Source of the DNA: Terriglobia bacterium | GTDB taxonomy: Bacteria > Acidobacteriota > Terriglobia > Acidiferrales > UBA7541 | Reading direction: 5' to 3' | NCBI GenBank assembly: GCA_020073705.1 | Contig: JAIQES010000017.1 | Span: 1-64,000 of the forward strand | DNA length: 64,000 nt | In this document: piece after piece, positions 8,290 to 18,196 of the stretch | How the letters are laid out: each line of letters begins with the position of its first letter | Position numbering within the stretch: position 1 is the first letter of the stretch | The notes under the pieces: model-generated | The model's input: the letters and a program-made list of their open reading frames with translations, nothing else | The model's database searches: none | Told to the model about the DNA's origin: nothing | Translations under genes and position numbers: made by a program

Positions 8290-8973
8290 TCAGTCGGCAG
8301 GCACTCCGTCCACAATAACGCCGTCGCGCATGTGGACGATACGGTCGGAATAGGCCGCGGCTTCCGGATTGTGCGTAATCATCACGATGGTCTGGCCCAG
8401 TTCCTTGTTCAGTTGACGCAACATAGACAGTACGATGTCTGAATTCTTCGTGTCCAGGTTTCCGGTCGGCTCGTCCGCCAAGATGATTTTCGGCTCGTTG
8501 ATAATCGCCCGCGCGATGGCCACGCGTTGCTGTTCGCCGCCGGACATCTCTGCCGGGCGGTGTTTCAGGCGGTCGGTGAGCCCGAGCATCTTCGTGACGA
8601 TCTCGAACCGGTGCGGGTCGAAGCCGTCCCCGTAAATATGCTGTGCGATAGCGATGTTCCCCCGGGCGTCGAGCGTCGGCAACAGATTGAATCTCTGGAA
8701 TACAAACCCGATCTTGTGCCGGCGCAACATGGTCCGTTCGGCGTCGCTCATGGTTGCCAGGTCGTTGCCATCCACCAGAACCCGGCCTCGCGAGGCTTTT
8801 GCCAGCCCACCGATCACGTATAGCAGCGTTGACTTGCCGCAGCCGGACGGGCCCATCACCGACACGAACTCACCCGGCGGCACCTTGAAATTGACGCCGC
8901 GCAGCGCTGGGACATCCACCTTCCCCGCGCGGTACAGCTTCCAGAGATTTTCGGTAACGGCTATTGGATCCAC
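8290..8973 (-). CDS. ABC transporter ATP-binding protein, MacB/LolD type
   Basis: The protein (227 residues) has Walker A GPSGCGKS at residues 41-48, a Q-loop in [11 protein letters not shown], the signature [14 protein letters not shown], Walker [13 protein letters not shown], and the H-loop in MITHNPEAA. The [12 protein letters not shown] segment is characteristic of the MacB/LolD/FtsE group, which powers mechanotransmission, lipoprotein release or envelope work. No FtsX-like permease is adjacent, so the partner must be elsewhere. I chose the GTG at 8973, preceded by AAGGGAA at a good distance; the frame stays open to an ATG at 9036 that adds 21 residues unlike the family. Confidence 0.88.
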   Translation of the reverse strand: MDPIAVTENLWKLYRAGKVDVPALRGVNFKVPPGEFVSVMGPSGCGKSTLLYVIGGLAKASRGRVLVDGNDLATMSDAERTMLRRHKIGFVFQRFNLLPTLDARGNIAIAQHIYGDGFDPHRFEIVTKMLGLTDRLKHRPAEMSGGEQQRVAIARAIINEPKIILADEPTGNLDTKNSDIVLSMLRQLNKELGQTIVMITHNPEAAAYSDRIVHMRDGVIVDGVPAD

Positions 8974-9036
8974 TTTCAATTCCCTTGTGGAAAAGAGCAC
9001 ATTGGCAGGCGGGATTATTGTAGTCGCGATTACCAT

Positions 9037-9848
9037 TTCTGACTAGGCCTACGTGCTAGGGGGTGGTTATTTGCCGCACGGCAGTGGTTGAATTATCCTC
9101 GTTCAACTTTGTGAGAGGGGTAAGGAGAGGTGTTGAAAAAGCGGGCTGGAATCTGGGGCAATTTCGGGCTGTGCTGGTGCGGAAGGCAGACCGTCGGGAG
9201 TGCTCCCGATGAAAAATCATTTCAAAGTGTCGCAAACAATCGAGACAGGTGTATTATGGCGCTGTTTTCGAGATCAAGAAGGGAATTCCGACTTACCGTT
9301 CGATGGTGATGTGGGCGTATCGAGCACGTTGTGACAGAGATCACCAGGGCTGTTTCGGGTGATATAGCAAGTTCCGCCTCGAGACCCACGGGCGCAGGGG
9401 GGCGGAAACGTGTCACGCGGCGTGACAAATTCCTGTAACCTCGCAGGCCCCTGCGTACGTCGAATTATGGTGGGCGATCATCAACTTAAGGATAACTTGA
9501 AACGGGGGACTATTCGGATATTCGTCATCTTATTATTTATATCGGAACCGCGCGGGAGCTGGGCATATTCGACCGGAACGGCCGCTTGAAGATAACAACC
9601 GCAAGGGACGTTGTCCTCTGTGGGAAGGATATCTGCATGTATTCGTCCCGTGATGATTGTGTCCGTATGTGGCCTGGCGCTGTCATCTGCAGGCGCCGAG
9701 CCTTTTGACGCGCAGATGTCCGAGGCATCTCATGACTCTCGGCGAGCAGTAAACCGAAACCGAAGCCTGATTCGAATCACAATTCGCAGTTATTGGTGCT
9801 CGCCGACAGCCGCGTTCGATAATTTGTGCACCAAGTGAGAGGGGGTCC
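9037..9848. other. Gene-poor stretch before the czc operon
   Basis: No convincing gene is seen in these 0.8 kb. It holds a rearranged relic of a fibronectin-type gene (9375-9480, listed separately) and a weak open frame at 9653-9838 (plus) with a possible signal peptide (MIVSVCGLALSSAGA) but no family likeness. GAGAGGGGG just before 9849 is the ribosome-binding site of the efflux operon. Confidence 0.5.
9375..9480. pseudogene. Rearranged relic of a fibronectin-type lipoprotein gene
   Basis: Bases 9428-9480 match 39744-39796 (inside the lipoprotein gene at 38890-40020) at 50 of 53 positions in direct orientation. The preceding 9375-9411 matches 39703-39738 of the same gene but inverted, with one indel and a few changes. 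Between the halves lies the 15-base palindrome GTCACGCGGCGTGAC (9412-9426), also present at 39688-39702. The relic is thus a piece of a paralogous gene in which one arm was flipped at the palindrome. It cannot be coding as it stands. Confidence 0.7.
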
Positions 9849-11117
9849 GTGAAAACGTCAGTCAAGATTTCCGCAGATGGACTTGGCATTTTGGCGTCGT
9901 TGTTATTATTTGTACTCACTGTGTCAATGCCGTGCCGTGCTCAGGCGAGGCTCGGCTTACAGGAGGCAGTTAACAAAGCGCTCGAATCACGCGCATCGCT
10001 GAAAGCCGAAGCGGAGCGGATTCCTATTGCTCAGGGACTTGAGAAGCAAGCCAGGCTCATCGCGAATCCGTCGCTCCAGTTTTCAAATGAGAATCTTCGG
10101 CCTGGCCAAACTTATACCCGTGATGTGGATACGTATGCATACTTCACGCAACCGCTTGACGTGCTCGGAAAACGGAAGCAACGAATCGCAGTAGCTAAGG
10201 AAGGAGTCAATCTAACCCAAGCAGGATATGAGCTTACTAGGCGGCAAATCGTGCAAAGCGTGAGGCTATCCTATTGGCAAGCTCGCGGGGCACAAGAGAA
10301 TCGCGATTTGTTGAAGGCCACGGTCGAGAATTTCCAGAAGATCATTGATTACCAATCGGCGCAGTTCAACGTCGGCGCCATTTCAGAACAGGATCTCATG
10401 CGAGTCCGGCTGGAAGGCGAACGCTTGAAGATTGCCGCCAATTTAGCAGTCATCGGAGCCACGCGAGCCCGAGTGCAATTGCTCAGGGAAATGGGCCAAA
10501 CAGATTTTTCCGAGGTATTGCTCACAGAACCGCTGGACGCGGTTACCATCGCTATCGAGCCTATGGATATCCGGCAAGTGCTCGCTCAGCGAATTGAAAT
10601 GAAAGTTGCCAGTGCGGCTGTCGAGGAAGCGCAAGCAAGGTCGCGGCTTCAGGACGTTTCCGCCCGGCCTGATATGAACCTCTTGTATGGTTACAAGAGA
10701 ACCCAGTTGCCCGATACGACCTTCGGGACGAATACCGCCCAGGCCGGCTTGCAAATTACGCTTCCGATCACCGACAGAAATCAGGGAAACCGCGCAGCCG
10801 CCAGTGCAGAAGTTCGAAGGCAACAACAATTGCTTGCGGCTACGGAGGCGGCAGTGCGCGCGGATTATTCTGGCGCTCTCCAAGAATACCAATTAAGGCG
10901 CACGGAAGTGGTTGAAACCCTTAAACCGCTTCGCGAGCACGCGAGGACTATTTCCGAAATCACACAAGCCGCATACGCGCAAGGGGGCATGGAACTGCTC
11001 CGTTTGCTGGATGCGGAACGCGCGCGGCTGGATGCCGAACTCGCCTACGTGCAGGGAATAACTGAATACCAGCAGAGCATTTCCAATTTGCAAGCCGCCG
11101 AAGGAGTCGTCCCATGA
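9849..11117 (+). CDS. TolC-family outer membrane protein of an RND metal efflux system (CzcC-like)
   Basis: This 422-residue protein has a signal peptide (cut near SMPCRAQA) and the two long coiled-coil repeats of outer membrane efflux proteins, for example LGLQEAVNKALESRASLKAE near the start and the repeated LRxxxEVxxTLKPLREHARTI stretch near the end. It forms the outer membrane channel through which the pump at 12331-15450 expels its substrate. The GTG start has a strong GAGAGGGGG site 4 bases upstream. The gene ends in an ATGA overlap with the adaptor gene, so the three genes form an operon in the order C-B-A. Confidence 0.9.
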   Translation: MKTSVKISADGLGILASLLLFVLTVSMPCRAQARLGLQEAVNKALESRASLKAEAERIPIAQGLEKQARLIANPSLQFSNENLRPGQTYTRDVDTYAYFTQPLDVLGKRKQRIAVAKEGVNLTQAGYELTRRQIVQSVRLSYWQARGAQENRDLLKATVENFQKIIDYQSAQFNVGAISEQDLMRVRLEGERLKIAANLAVIGATRARVQLLREMGQTDFSEVLLTEPLDAVTIAIEPMDIRQVLAQRIEMKVASAAVEEAQARSRLQDVSARPDMNLLYGYKRTQLPDTTFGTNTAQAGLQITLPITDRNQGNRAAASAEVRRQQQLLAATEAAVRADYSGALQEYQLRRTEVVETLKPLREHARTISEITQAAYAQGGMELLRLLDAERARLDAELAYVQGITEYQQSISNLQAAEGVVP

Positions 11118-12319
11118 TGAAATGTGGAATCACTATCCTACTCGTTAGTTCGTCCTTTTTGATGGCCGCCTGCAACAGCAACCCGGCGAGCACTTCTGCG
11201 GCGGGACATGGCGCTCCATCCAACAAGGATGAAATCGTGCTTCCGCTGAGCGAGCAGGACGCAGGGATGATTCAGACGCACGTAGCGGCGCTCAGCGAAG
11301 AGCCAGACGTCCTTCGGGTGGCAGGCCGTATTGCGCTAGCAGATGACCGAATGTGGCGCGTGGGCGTCCTCGTTACAGAGGGCCGCGTGGAGGTCATTTA
11401 TGCCGGCTTGGGTGATTACGTGCGGAAGGGGCAGGTGCTTGCCCGCATGCATAGCCATGATCTGCATGACGCCCGCGCGCAATACCAAACGTCGCGGGCC
11501 AACCTAAACCGTCTTCAGGCTGCCACGGCACTCGCTCAAAGGAACTATGATCGTATGCACACTCTTTTGGGGCTCAAAGCCGCATCTATCCAACAAGATG
11601 ACCAGGCGCGGCAGGACCTGCTGAATGCGCAGACTGCGCAGCGTGATGGCCAGATTGCCGTCGAACGTGATCGTATCCACCTCGAAGAAAGCCTCGGTGT
11701 ACCTGCCGATGTCACGCCTGGCGGACCCGATGAAAACGCGGATCTTGTTCCGATTGTAGCCCCCGGAACTGGTTACATTCTGGACAAAAAGGTCACCCTT
11801 GGTTCTACCGTCTCGCCCTCGTCAGATACGTTTGTCATTGGCGATCTCTCGCAGGTCTGGATGCTCGCATCTGTTCGCGAGGGAAATCTTGCAGGTCTGC
11901 GCGTAGGTCAGCCTGTGACCGTAACGCTACCCGGCGTACCCGGCGAGCACTTCGTAGGGAAAATCACTAATCTTGGCCAGGAATTGGACCAGACGACCCG
12001 CGTTATGAAGGTTCGGATTTTGCTGAACAACCCCGGAAACAAGCTCAAACCGGAAATGCTAGCTACCGCGGAGATTCCGGTCGGAAAACGCAAGCCGACG
12101 CTGGTCGTGCCCTCGGACGCTGTCCAGCAGATCAACGGCCTGGACGCTGTCTTTGTACGGACTGCGCCCGACCGCTTCGCGATTCGTCCTGTCCGTGTCG
12201 GGGAAACGGCGGGAGGTAACACACCGGTTCTCGAAGGGTTGAAGCCCGGGGAACAGGTCGTGGTCCAGGGAAGCTTTATCTTGAAGTCGCAGCTCTTAAA
12301 ATCCTCCATGGAAGAGTAG
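11114..12319 (+). CDS. RND efflux periplasmic adaptor lipoprotein (CzcB-like)
   Basis: A 401-residue membrane-fusion protein. The N terminus is a lipoprotein signal with the lipobox LMAAC, so it is anchored through a lipidated Cys near residue 20. The first half-lipoyl motif is VIYAGLGDYVRKGQVLARM, then a helical hairpin, the second half-lipoyl GTGYILDKKVTLGSTVSP, and a beta-barrel with VWMLASVREGNLAGLRVGQPV. It bridges the inner membrane pump and the outer membrane channel. Start and stop overlap the upstream gene by ATGA, and 11 bases separate it from the pump gene. Confidence 0.9.
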   Translation: MMKCGITILLVSSSFLMAACNSNPASTSAAGHGAPSNKDEIVLPLSEQDAGMIQTHVAALSEEPDVLRVAGRIALADDRMWRVGVLVTEGRVEVIYAGLGDYVRKGQVLARMHSHDLHDARAQYQTSRANLNRLQAATALAQRNYDRMHTLLGLKAASIQQDDQARQDLLNAQTAQRDGQIAVERDRIHLEESLGVPADVTPGGPDENADLVPIVAPGTGYILDKKVTLGSTVSPSSDTFVIGDLSQVWMLASVREGNLAGLRVGQPVTVTLPGVPGEHFVGKITNLGQELDQTTRVMKVRILLNNPGNKLKPEMLATAEIPVGKRKPTLVVPSDAVQQINGLDAVFVRTAPDRFAIRPVRVGETAGGNTPVLEGLKPGEQVVVQGSFILKSQLLKSSMEE

Positions 12320-12330
12320 TAGGTGTAAAC

Positions 12331-15300
12331 ATGTTGAATGGCATCATTGATTTCACGCTGGCCTACCGCTGGCTTGTGCTTATCGGCATTCTCGCCCTGC
12401 TGGGCGCCGGCGGCTACGCGCTTTACACCATTCCTGTCGCGGCGTTTCCCGATCTGACCAACAATCTGGTCATAGTTGTCACCGACGCGCCATCTTTGCC
12501 GCCCAGCGAAGTCGAGCAGCTCGTTACTTACCCGATCGAACGAGCCATGCTCGGACTGCCGAACAGACTGGAAGTGCGGTCCCTGTCGAAGCTCGAACTA
12601 TCCATGGTGACGGTTGTTTTCGATGATTCGGTCCCGATGTACTTGGCGCGACAACTGGTCAATGAGCGCCTGCAACAGATCTCTACACTACTGCCGCCGG
12701 GGATTCAACCCGTTCTGGGGCCGCCATCGACGGTTTTCGGCGAGCTGTACCAATACACGATTTCGGGCCCCCCGAGCATGAGTCCGCTTGAAATCAAGGA
12801 CCTGCAAGAGTGGGTCATCAAACCCCAGCTACGCACCCTTTCGGGCGTGAGCGAAGTCATCACCTGGGGTGGCAAGACAAAACAGTTCCAAGTCATCGTC
12901 GATCCCGCGCTGCTTGAACAATACGGTCTTACCCTGCACGACGTGGCCACACGCATCGCGGAGAACAATGCCAATTTTGGCGGTGGGTACATCGAGCATG
13001 CCTCCGAGCAGTTCACGCTTCGCGGTACGGGACGGGCCCTTAACCCACAGGACTTCGGGAATATTGTGCTGACGGCTAAAGACGGCACACCCGTGCTGAT
13101 CCGCGATTTAGCCGAAACCAGGGTCGGAGCGGCGCCTGCTCTGGGGGCCACCCTACGAAATGGTGAGACCGTATCGAGCACAGTGATCATGCTCAAGGGC
13201 GAGAACGGCAAGAATCTCATTGAGAGCCTCAAAGAGAAAATCGCCAGCTTTCGCCTTCCGCCGGGCGTCAAGATCGTTCCGTTTTACGATCAATCGACCG
13301 TCATCGATGGAACAATTCACACCGTCGAAAAGAACCTTTTGGAGGGTTTCCTTCTCGTCACCGTCGTGCTTCTGATATTCCTCGGCAACATTCGAGCCGC
13401 GATAATTACCGCCTCCATCATCCCATTTTCGATGCTGATCAGCTTTCTCGGCATGCGCCTGTTCGGCGTCAGCGCCAACCTGATGAGTTTGGGAGCCATC
13501 GACTTCGGCATGATTGTGGATGGCGCGATCGTGATGATGGAGAACTCCGTCCACCGCCTGTCGGAAAATCATGGGCAGGAGTCCGTTCTGGAATCGGTGC
13601 GGGGCGCTGCTCACGAAGTGGCGCGGCCAATGACCTTCGCAGTAGCCATTATTATCGCAGTATATCTGCCAATCCTCTTCTTGCAGGGGCTTGAAGGGCG
13701 CATGTTCCGGCCGATGGCGATCACAGTGTGCGCTGCATTATTTGGCTCACTTCTTCTTGCGCTGACGATGATTCCCATGCTGGCGTCTTTCAGCTTCCGC
13801 AAAGACGTCTTGTCCGACCTTGCGCGAGGGCAGCGACAGGAGCAACATTGGATGGAGAGGCTGACCAGCGGTTATTCGCACCTGCTGGAGTGGTTGATCG
13901 ATCATCGCCCCCTGACGGTCGGAACGGCCATCGTCATCCTGACCGTTGCGCTTGGCTCCCTGTACTTCATCGGCACAGAGTTTATGCCGAGACTCGACGA
14001 GGGATCGATTCTGATCGAAACGCGCAAGCTGCCGGGTGTTTCACTGACCGATTCGATCGCGATCAGCAAAATGATCGAGCAGCGGCTGCGCACCTTCCCG
14101 GAAATCCGTGACATCGTGATCAAGATCGGCCGCCCGGATTTTGGTACCGAGCCCATGGGCATCAACGAAGGTGATACCTACGTCCTGCTGAACCCCATGA
14201 AAACGTGGAAGCGATTTCATACGAAAGAAGACCTGATCGGAGCCCTGGATAAGGTAATGGCCACGATCCCTGGCGTCGCCTATAACTTTACCCAGCCCAT
14301 GGCCATGCGTATCGATGACACCGTCTCGGGAGTTAGGGCTGATCTCGCGATCAAAGTATTCGGCGATGACTTCCGCACCCTCGACGCGCTAGGGCAACAG
14401 GTATTGCGCTCAATATCGACGGTCCGGGGAGCTGCGAACCCGCAAATGGAAATTACTTCCGGGGTTGCCGAGGTGTCGGTTCGTGTGGACCGTGCAGCGC
14501 TTGCGCGCTACGGACTCAACGTCTCTGACGTGCAAGAAGCCGTTGCATCCGGCGCTTCGGGGGATATCATCTCCGAAGTTATCGACGGCACCAAGCGTTA
14601 CACGGTAGCTCTCCGTCTGCCGGAGCGCTACCGGACAGACCCCGATGCCATGCGAAATATTCTATTGCGCGCGCCGGCAGGCGAACAGGTCAGGCTCGAC
14701 CAGGTGGCCAAAGTCGAAGTAACGAGGGGAGCCGAAAAGATCGGAAAGGAGGAGGGGCAGCGGCGAATCGTCGTCATGTCGAACGTCCGTGGCCGCGACC
14801 TCGGCAGTTTCGTCGCCGAAATCCGCTCTAAGCTCGACCATGATGTCACCTTGCCTCCCGGCTATTTCTTTGAATTTGGCGGGCAGTTTGAAAATCAACA
14901 GCGAGCTATGCGCCGCCTCATGTTCATCGTTCCGCTCACAATTGCCGTGATCTTTGTCCTTCTTTACATGACCTTTGCATCCATTAAGCAGTCGCTCCTG
15001 ATCATCGCGAATGTACCCTTTGCACTGGTCGGAGGTATTGCCGCCCTCTGGATTCGCGGAATGAATCTGAACCTTTCGGCCTCGGTCGGTTTCATCGCCC
15101 TGTTCGGAGTCGCTATGCTAAACGGAGTTGTTCTCGTCAGCTCGATCAATATGCGCCGTGCCGGAGAAAATCCGCGTCATGCTGTCTTGGCAGGCGCCAG
15201 TCGTAGGCTTCGCCCCGTGCTGATGACCGCGTGTGTCGCAAGTTTCGGCTTCATTCCCATGGCTTTCTCGACTTCAACGGGCGCCGAAGTGCAGCGCCCA

Positions 15301-15450
15301 CTCGCTACGGTGGTCATCGGAGGTCTGTTCAGTTCCACCGCCCTGACGCTCTGTTTATTGCCTGTGCTTTACGATTGGTTCATCGGAAAGAAGGGTCAAC
15401 CCGGGCAGATCGAGTCCAGTTTAGATGATGCTCTTGTTGCACCGAAATAG
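12331..15450 (+). CDS. Heavy-metal RND efflux pump, CzcA/CusA family
   Basis: A 1039-residue proton-driven RND permease with the two-fold layout of 6+6 membrane helices and two large periplasmic loops. The heavy-metal (HME) signature in helix 4 is clear: IDFGMIVDGAIVMMEN, with the DFG, DG and E residues expected for divalent-metal exporters, and the start VLIGILALLGAGGYALYTIPVAAFPD is typical. The methionine triad of copper/silver pumps is not obvious, so Zn, Co, Ni or Cd are more likely substrates than Cu(I). It forms a tripartite machine with the two preceding gene products. Confidence 0.93.
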   Translation: MLNGIIDFTLAYRWLVLIGILALLGAGGYALYTIPVAAFPDLTNNLVIVVTDAPSLPPSEVEQLVTYPIERAMLGLPNRLEVRSLSKLELSMVTVVFDDSVPMYLARQLVNERLQQISTLLPPGIQPVLGPPSTVFGELYQYTISGPPSMSPLEIKDLQEWVIKPQLRTLSGVSEVITWGGKTKQFQVIVDPALLEQYGLTLHDVATRIAENNANFGGGYIEHASEQFTLRGTGRALNPQDFGNIVLTAKDGTPVLIRDLAETRVGAAPALGATLRNGETVSSTVIMLKGENGKNLIESLKEKIASFRLPPGVKIVPFYDQSTVIDGTIHTVEKNLLEGFLLVTVVLLIFLGNIRAAIITASIIPFSMLISFLGMRLFGVSANLMSLGAIDFGMIVDGAIVMMENSVHRLSENHGQESVLESVRGAAHEVARPMTFAVAIIIAVYLPILFLQGLEGRMFRPMAITVCAALFGSLLLALTMIPMLASFSFRKDVLSDLARGQRQEQHWMERLTSGYSHLLEWLIDHRPLTVGTAIVILTVALGSLYFIGTEFMPRLDEGSILIETRKLPGVSLTDSIAISKMIEQRLRTFPEIRDIVIKIGRPDFGTEPMGINEGDTYVLLNPMKTWKRFHTKEDLIGALDKVMATIPGVAYNFTQPMAMRIDDTVSGVRADLAIKVFGDDFRTLDALGQQVLRSISTVRGAANPQMEITSGVAEVSVRVDRAALARYGLNVSDVQEAVASGASGDIISEVIDGTKRYTVALRLPERYRTDPDAMRNILLRAPAGEQVRLDQVAKVEVTRGAEKIGKEEGQRRIVVMSNVRGRDLGSFVAEIRSKLDHDVTLPPGYFFEFGGQFENQQRAMRRLMFIVPLTIAVIFVLLYMTFASIKQSLLIIANVPFALVGGIAALWIRGMNLNLSASVGFIALFGVAMLNGVVLVSSINMRRAGENPRHAVLAGASRRLRPVLMTACVASFGFIPMAFSTSTGAEVQRPLATVVIGGLFSSTALTLCLLPVLYDWFIGKKGQPGQIESSLDDALVAPK

Positions 15451-15579
15451 TGACGTCTGTTGGAGCAGCGCCAGTATCGACAGCGGGACAAGAACAGCTA
15501 ACCTTTCCTGTCTTGGGGCTCGAATTTGATCTCATCCAGTCCCACAAGAATCTCCACGATTTCGAGGGAAAGAAACACC

Positions 15580-15978
15580 ATGCCAACGCACCACCTGGTC
15601 GAATATGCGGACGCGAGTCCGGAAGTGCGCGCTGTTTATGACGACATCATGGCCACGCGCAAGACGGACTGGATCAACAATTTCTGGAAGGCGCTCGCCA
15701 ACAATCCCGCGACGCTCAAGCGCACCTGGGAATCGATCAAGCAGATCATGGCACCCGGCGCGCTCGACCCGCTCACCAAGGAGCTTCTCTATATCGCCGT
15801 CAGCGTCACCAACCAATGCCCCTACTGCATCGCTTCACACACTGCCTCAGCGCGCAACAAGGGCATGACGGACGCGATGTTTCACGAGCTGATGGCCGTG
15901 GTCGGCATGGCCAACCAGACCAACCGCCTCGCCGCCGGCTACCAGATCGAAGTCGACGAGCAATTCAAAACGACGTAA
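15580..15978 (+). CDS. AhpD-like carboxymuconolactone decarboxylase family protein
   Basis: The protein (132 residues) has the AhpD/CMD redox motif CPYCIASH at residues 80-87, that is Cys80, Cys83 and His87. These residues make it a likely peroxidase or alkylhydroperoxidase-type thiol enzyme, not a true decarboxylase. The ATG at 15580 follows GAGGGAAAG; an upstream ATG at 15526 is less likely since it adds residues outside the family. The gene lies 130 bases after the metal pump; whether it shares its transcript is uncertain. Confidence 0.85.
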   Translation: MPTHHLVEYADASPEVRAVYDDIMATRKTDWINNFWKALANNPATLKRTWESIKQIMAPGALDPLTKELLYIAVSVTNQCPYCIASHTASARNKGMTDAMFHELMAVVGMANQTNRLAAGYQIEVDEQFKTT

Positions 15979-16040
15979 GTGCGGGTATCTTCACGGCGTC
16001 ATAACGCGGAAATCCGCGTTGCAGAAATTGGCGGTTCGCG

Positions 16041-16069
16041 TTGACGAAAGGTGGAATCGCCCGTACAAT
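16041..16069 (+). promoter_or_regulatory. Sigma-70 type promoter of rplU-rpmA
   Basis: TTGACG at 16041-16046 and TACAAT at 16064-16069 are separated by 17 bases, close to consensus. Transcription should begin near 16076, about 24 bases before the rplU start. A GGAGGGG site lies in between. Confidence 0.75.
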
Positions 16070-16099
16070 GATTATTTGCGATAAGTATCTGGAGGGGCG

Positions 16100-16411
16100 A
16101 TGTACGCTGTTATTCGCAGTGGAAGTAAACAGTATCGTGTGTCACCGGGCGACACGGTGAAGGTCGAGACCCTGGCCGGCAAAGTGGGCGGAGAGATCAC
16201 GTTTAGAGATGTGCTGGTGGTGGGCACCGATGAGAAGAAACTTCTGACCGGTCCGGACGCCGCGAAGGCGAAAGTCGTGGGCAAGATTGTCTCGCAAGGG
16301 CGCCATCCGAAACTTACGGTTCTCAAGTTTAAGACGTGTGGCCAGTACAAGATCTGCCGCGGCCACCGGCAGAACTATACTGCCGTCGAAGTCAGCGGTA
16401 TCGAGCTCTAA
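16100..16411 (+). CDS. rplU: 50S ribosomal protein L21
   Basis: The protein (103 residues) starts MYAVIRSGSKQYRVSPGDTV and has the usual L21 beta-barrel and the KTCGQYKICRGHRQNYTAV end, which matches the KRRKGYRKKQGHRQ-type rRNA-binding tail in altered form. The tail is less basic than in most L21 proteins, with Cys residues in place of Arg or Lys. It precedes rpmA by 21 bases, the universal arrangement. A strong promoter and a GGAGGGG ribosome-binding site precede it. Confidence 0.95.
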   Translation: MYAVIRSGSKQYRVSPGDTVKVETLAGKVGGEITFRDVLVVGTDEKKLLTGPDAAKAKVVGKIVSQGRHPKLTVLKFKTCGQYKICRGHRQNYTAVEVSGIEL

Positions 16412-16432
16412 TGAGCTCCAGAGGGAATTCCT

Positions 16433-16738
16433 ATGGCACATAAGAAGGGCGGCGGCTCCTCCGTAAACGGCCGTGACTCTCAGGGACAGCGGCTCGGGGT
16501 CAAGCGGTTTGGCGGCCAGCTCGTACATGCAGGCACGATCCTGATCCGCCAGCGCGGCACGCGCCACAAGCCCGGCCTGAACGTGGGACGCGGCAAAGAC
16601 GACACGCTGTTCGCGCTCATCAGCGGCGTCGTGCTGTTTCAAGACAAAGGCCAGGACGGCCGCTACATCAGCGTCCTGCCGCCAGAGCAGGCTGCGGCGT
16701 TAGCAAAACCCGAGCCCGCGGTTGCCTCAGCGGATTAA
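16433..16738 (+). CDS. rpmA: 50S ribosomal protein L27
   Basis: This 101-residue protein starts directly with [20 protein letters not shown], so it lacks the Firmicutes-type N-terminal leader and needs only Met removal. The flexible N terminus reaches the peptidyl-transferase centre. The C terminus carries an Ala/Pro-rich extension of about 15 residues beyond the usual end. It is followed by a strong terminator, so rplU-rpmA form a closed two-gene unit. Confidence 0.97.
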   Translation: MAHKKGGGSSVNGRDSQGQRLGVKRFGGQLVHAGTILIRQRGTRHKPGLNVGRGKDDTLFALISGVVLFQDKGQDGRYISVLPPEQAAALAKPEPAVASAD

Positions 16739-16754
16739 CCGGTTTTCGAATTCG

Positions 16755-16794
16755 AAGGCGGTTCCGCGATTGCGGAGCCGCCTTTTTGTTTCTT
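16755..16794 (+). terminator. Rho-independent terminator after rpmA
   Basis: AAGGCGGTTCCGC (16755-16767) pairs with GCGGAGCCGCCTT (16772-16784) around a 4-base loop, with a single mismatched position. The T-rich run TTTTTGTTTCTT follows. Confidence 0.9.
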
Positions 16795-16988
16795 AATGCA
16801 TGGCGAAAAAAGCCAAAGTAAGCTAGGTAATGCCGCCTGGAACCTGTCCCGGGTCAGCCGGGAGGGCGGCAGTTCGCAATCCGGAAAATACCTGCCTGAA
16901 GGCGAGCACTATGTGAGAAAAGCCGGCGGGCAAGCCGTGCAATTCGGTTCGGCAGTGTCGTATCCTCATTTGCGGAAACGGAAACCAC

Positions 16989-18140
16989 ATGTTTTTTGTT
17001 GATGAAGCGAAAATCTACGTAAAGGCGGGCGATGGCGGGAATGGCTGCGTTGCATTTCGCCGCGAGAAATTCGTGCCGCGCGGCGGGCCCTCCGGCGGCG
17101 ACGGTGGCCATGGCGGCAGCATTTACCTTGAAGCGAATCCGCACGACAACACGCTGCTGCGCTACCGCTTCAACCGGGAATTCAAGGCCGACCGCGGCCG
17201 TCACGGCGAAGGCTCGAACCGCTCGGGCCATTCCGGCGCGGACATGGTGCTGCTGGTGCCGGTCGGCACCGTCGTCACCGATCAGGACACCGGTGAGCAG
17301 CTTGCCGATCTCACCAAGCCGGGCCAGCGCGTTCTGGTCGCGCAGGGCGGGCGCGGCGGGCGCGGCAACCAGCACTTCGCCAAGCCCTGGCACCAGGCCC
17401 CGCGCGAATCCGAGGAAGGGCAGCCCGGCCAGGAGCGCCACCTGCACTTCGAACTGAAGCTGCTAGCCGATGTGGGTTTAGTCGGTTTCCCGAACGCGGG
17501 CAAGTCCACGCTCATCTCGCGCATTTCCGCCGCGCACCCTAAAATTGCCGATTATCCGTTTACGACGCTCGAGCCGGGGCTCGGCGTGGTTTCCGCCGAC
17601 GTAGCGCCGGGAAAGCTGTCGGAAAGAACGGGGGGCCGCACGTTTGTCGTCGCTGATCTGCCCGGACTGATCGAAGGCGCGCACACCGGCGCGGGACTCG
17701 GCATCCGTTTCCTTCGTCATATCGAGCGCACGCGCCTGGTTGCGCACCTGATCGACACCAGTGACGCCTCTGACCGCGATCCCGTGCACGACTTCGAGAT
17801 CATCTCCGGGGAGCTCGCCGCCTTCAGCGAAAAACTCGCCGCGAAGCCTGTGATCGTCATCGGCACGAAACTCGACGCGACCACCGACCGCACGCGTCTT
17901 GAAAAATTGCGCGATTTTTGCGCCGCGCGCGGACTGGAGTTCCACGCGATTTCGTCCGCCTCCGGCGAAGGCATCCCGCAACTGGTGCGCGCGATGGCCG
18001 ACGCACTCGACCGTCTTTCGCCGCCGCAAGACGCAGCAGATGACGCCGCAGGCAGGACCGCAAATGACTGCAGCGCCAGCGAGAACGAATCCAAAGCACC
18101 CGCGCGCCAGACGGCCGCTCCTAGAACGGGGGACCATTGA
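16989..18140 (+). CDS. obgE: GTPase ObgE/CgtA
   Basis: Obg is an essential GTPase bound to the large ribosomal subunit. The glycine-rich Obg fold is seen at residues 1-158 ([33 protein letters not shown]), followed by the G domain with GFPNAGKST near 166-173, switch I in DYPFTTLEP and [10 protein letters not shown]. The last 60 residues are Ala/Pro/Ser-rich and variable. The start codon is ATG, 195 bases after the rpmA terminator. The end overlaps the TTG-started long form of nadD by 4 bases. Confidence 0.95.
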   Translation: MFFVDEAKIYVKAGDGGNGCVAFRREKFVPRGGPSGGDGGHGGSIYLEANPHDNTLLRYRFNREFKADRGRHGEGSNRSGHSGADMVLLVPVGTVVTDQDTGEQLADLTKPGQRVLVAQGGRGGRGNQHFAKPWHQAPRESEEGQPGQERHLHFELKLLADVGLVGFPNAGKSTLISRISAAHPKIADYPFTTLEPGLGVVSADVAPGKLSERTGGRTFVVADLPGLIEGAHTGAGLGIRFLRHIERTRLVAHLIDTSDASDRDPVHDFEIISGELAAFSEKLAAKPVIVIGTKLDATTDRTRLEKLRDFCAARGLEFHAISSASGEGIPQLVRAMADALDRLSPPQDAADDAAGRTANDCSASENESKAPARQTAAPRTGDH

Positions 18141-18196
18141 GCGTCGCCCCACCGCACGGCCACGGTGCTTTTCGGGGGCACGCGCGTGAGCGCCGC

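Noticed and set aside
9222-9428. 68-residue minus-strand frame near the relic
   Set aside because: Its first residues come from the inverted arm of the fibronectin relic; the rest has no likeness, so it is not a functional gene.
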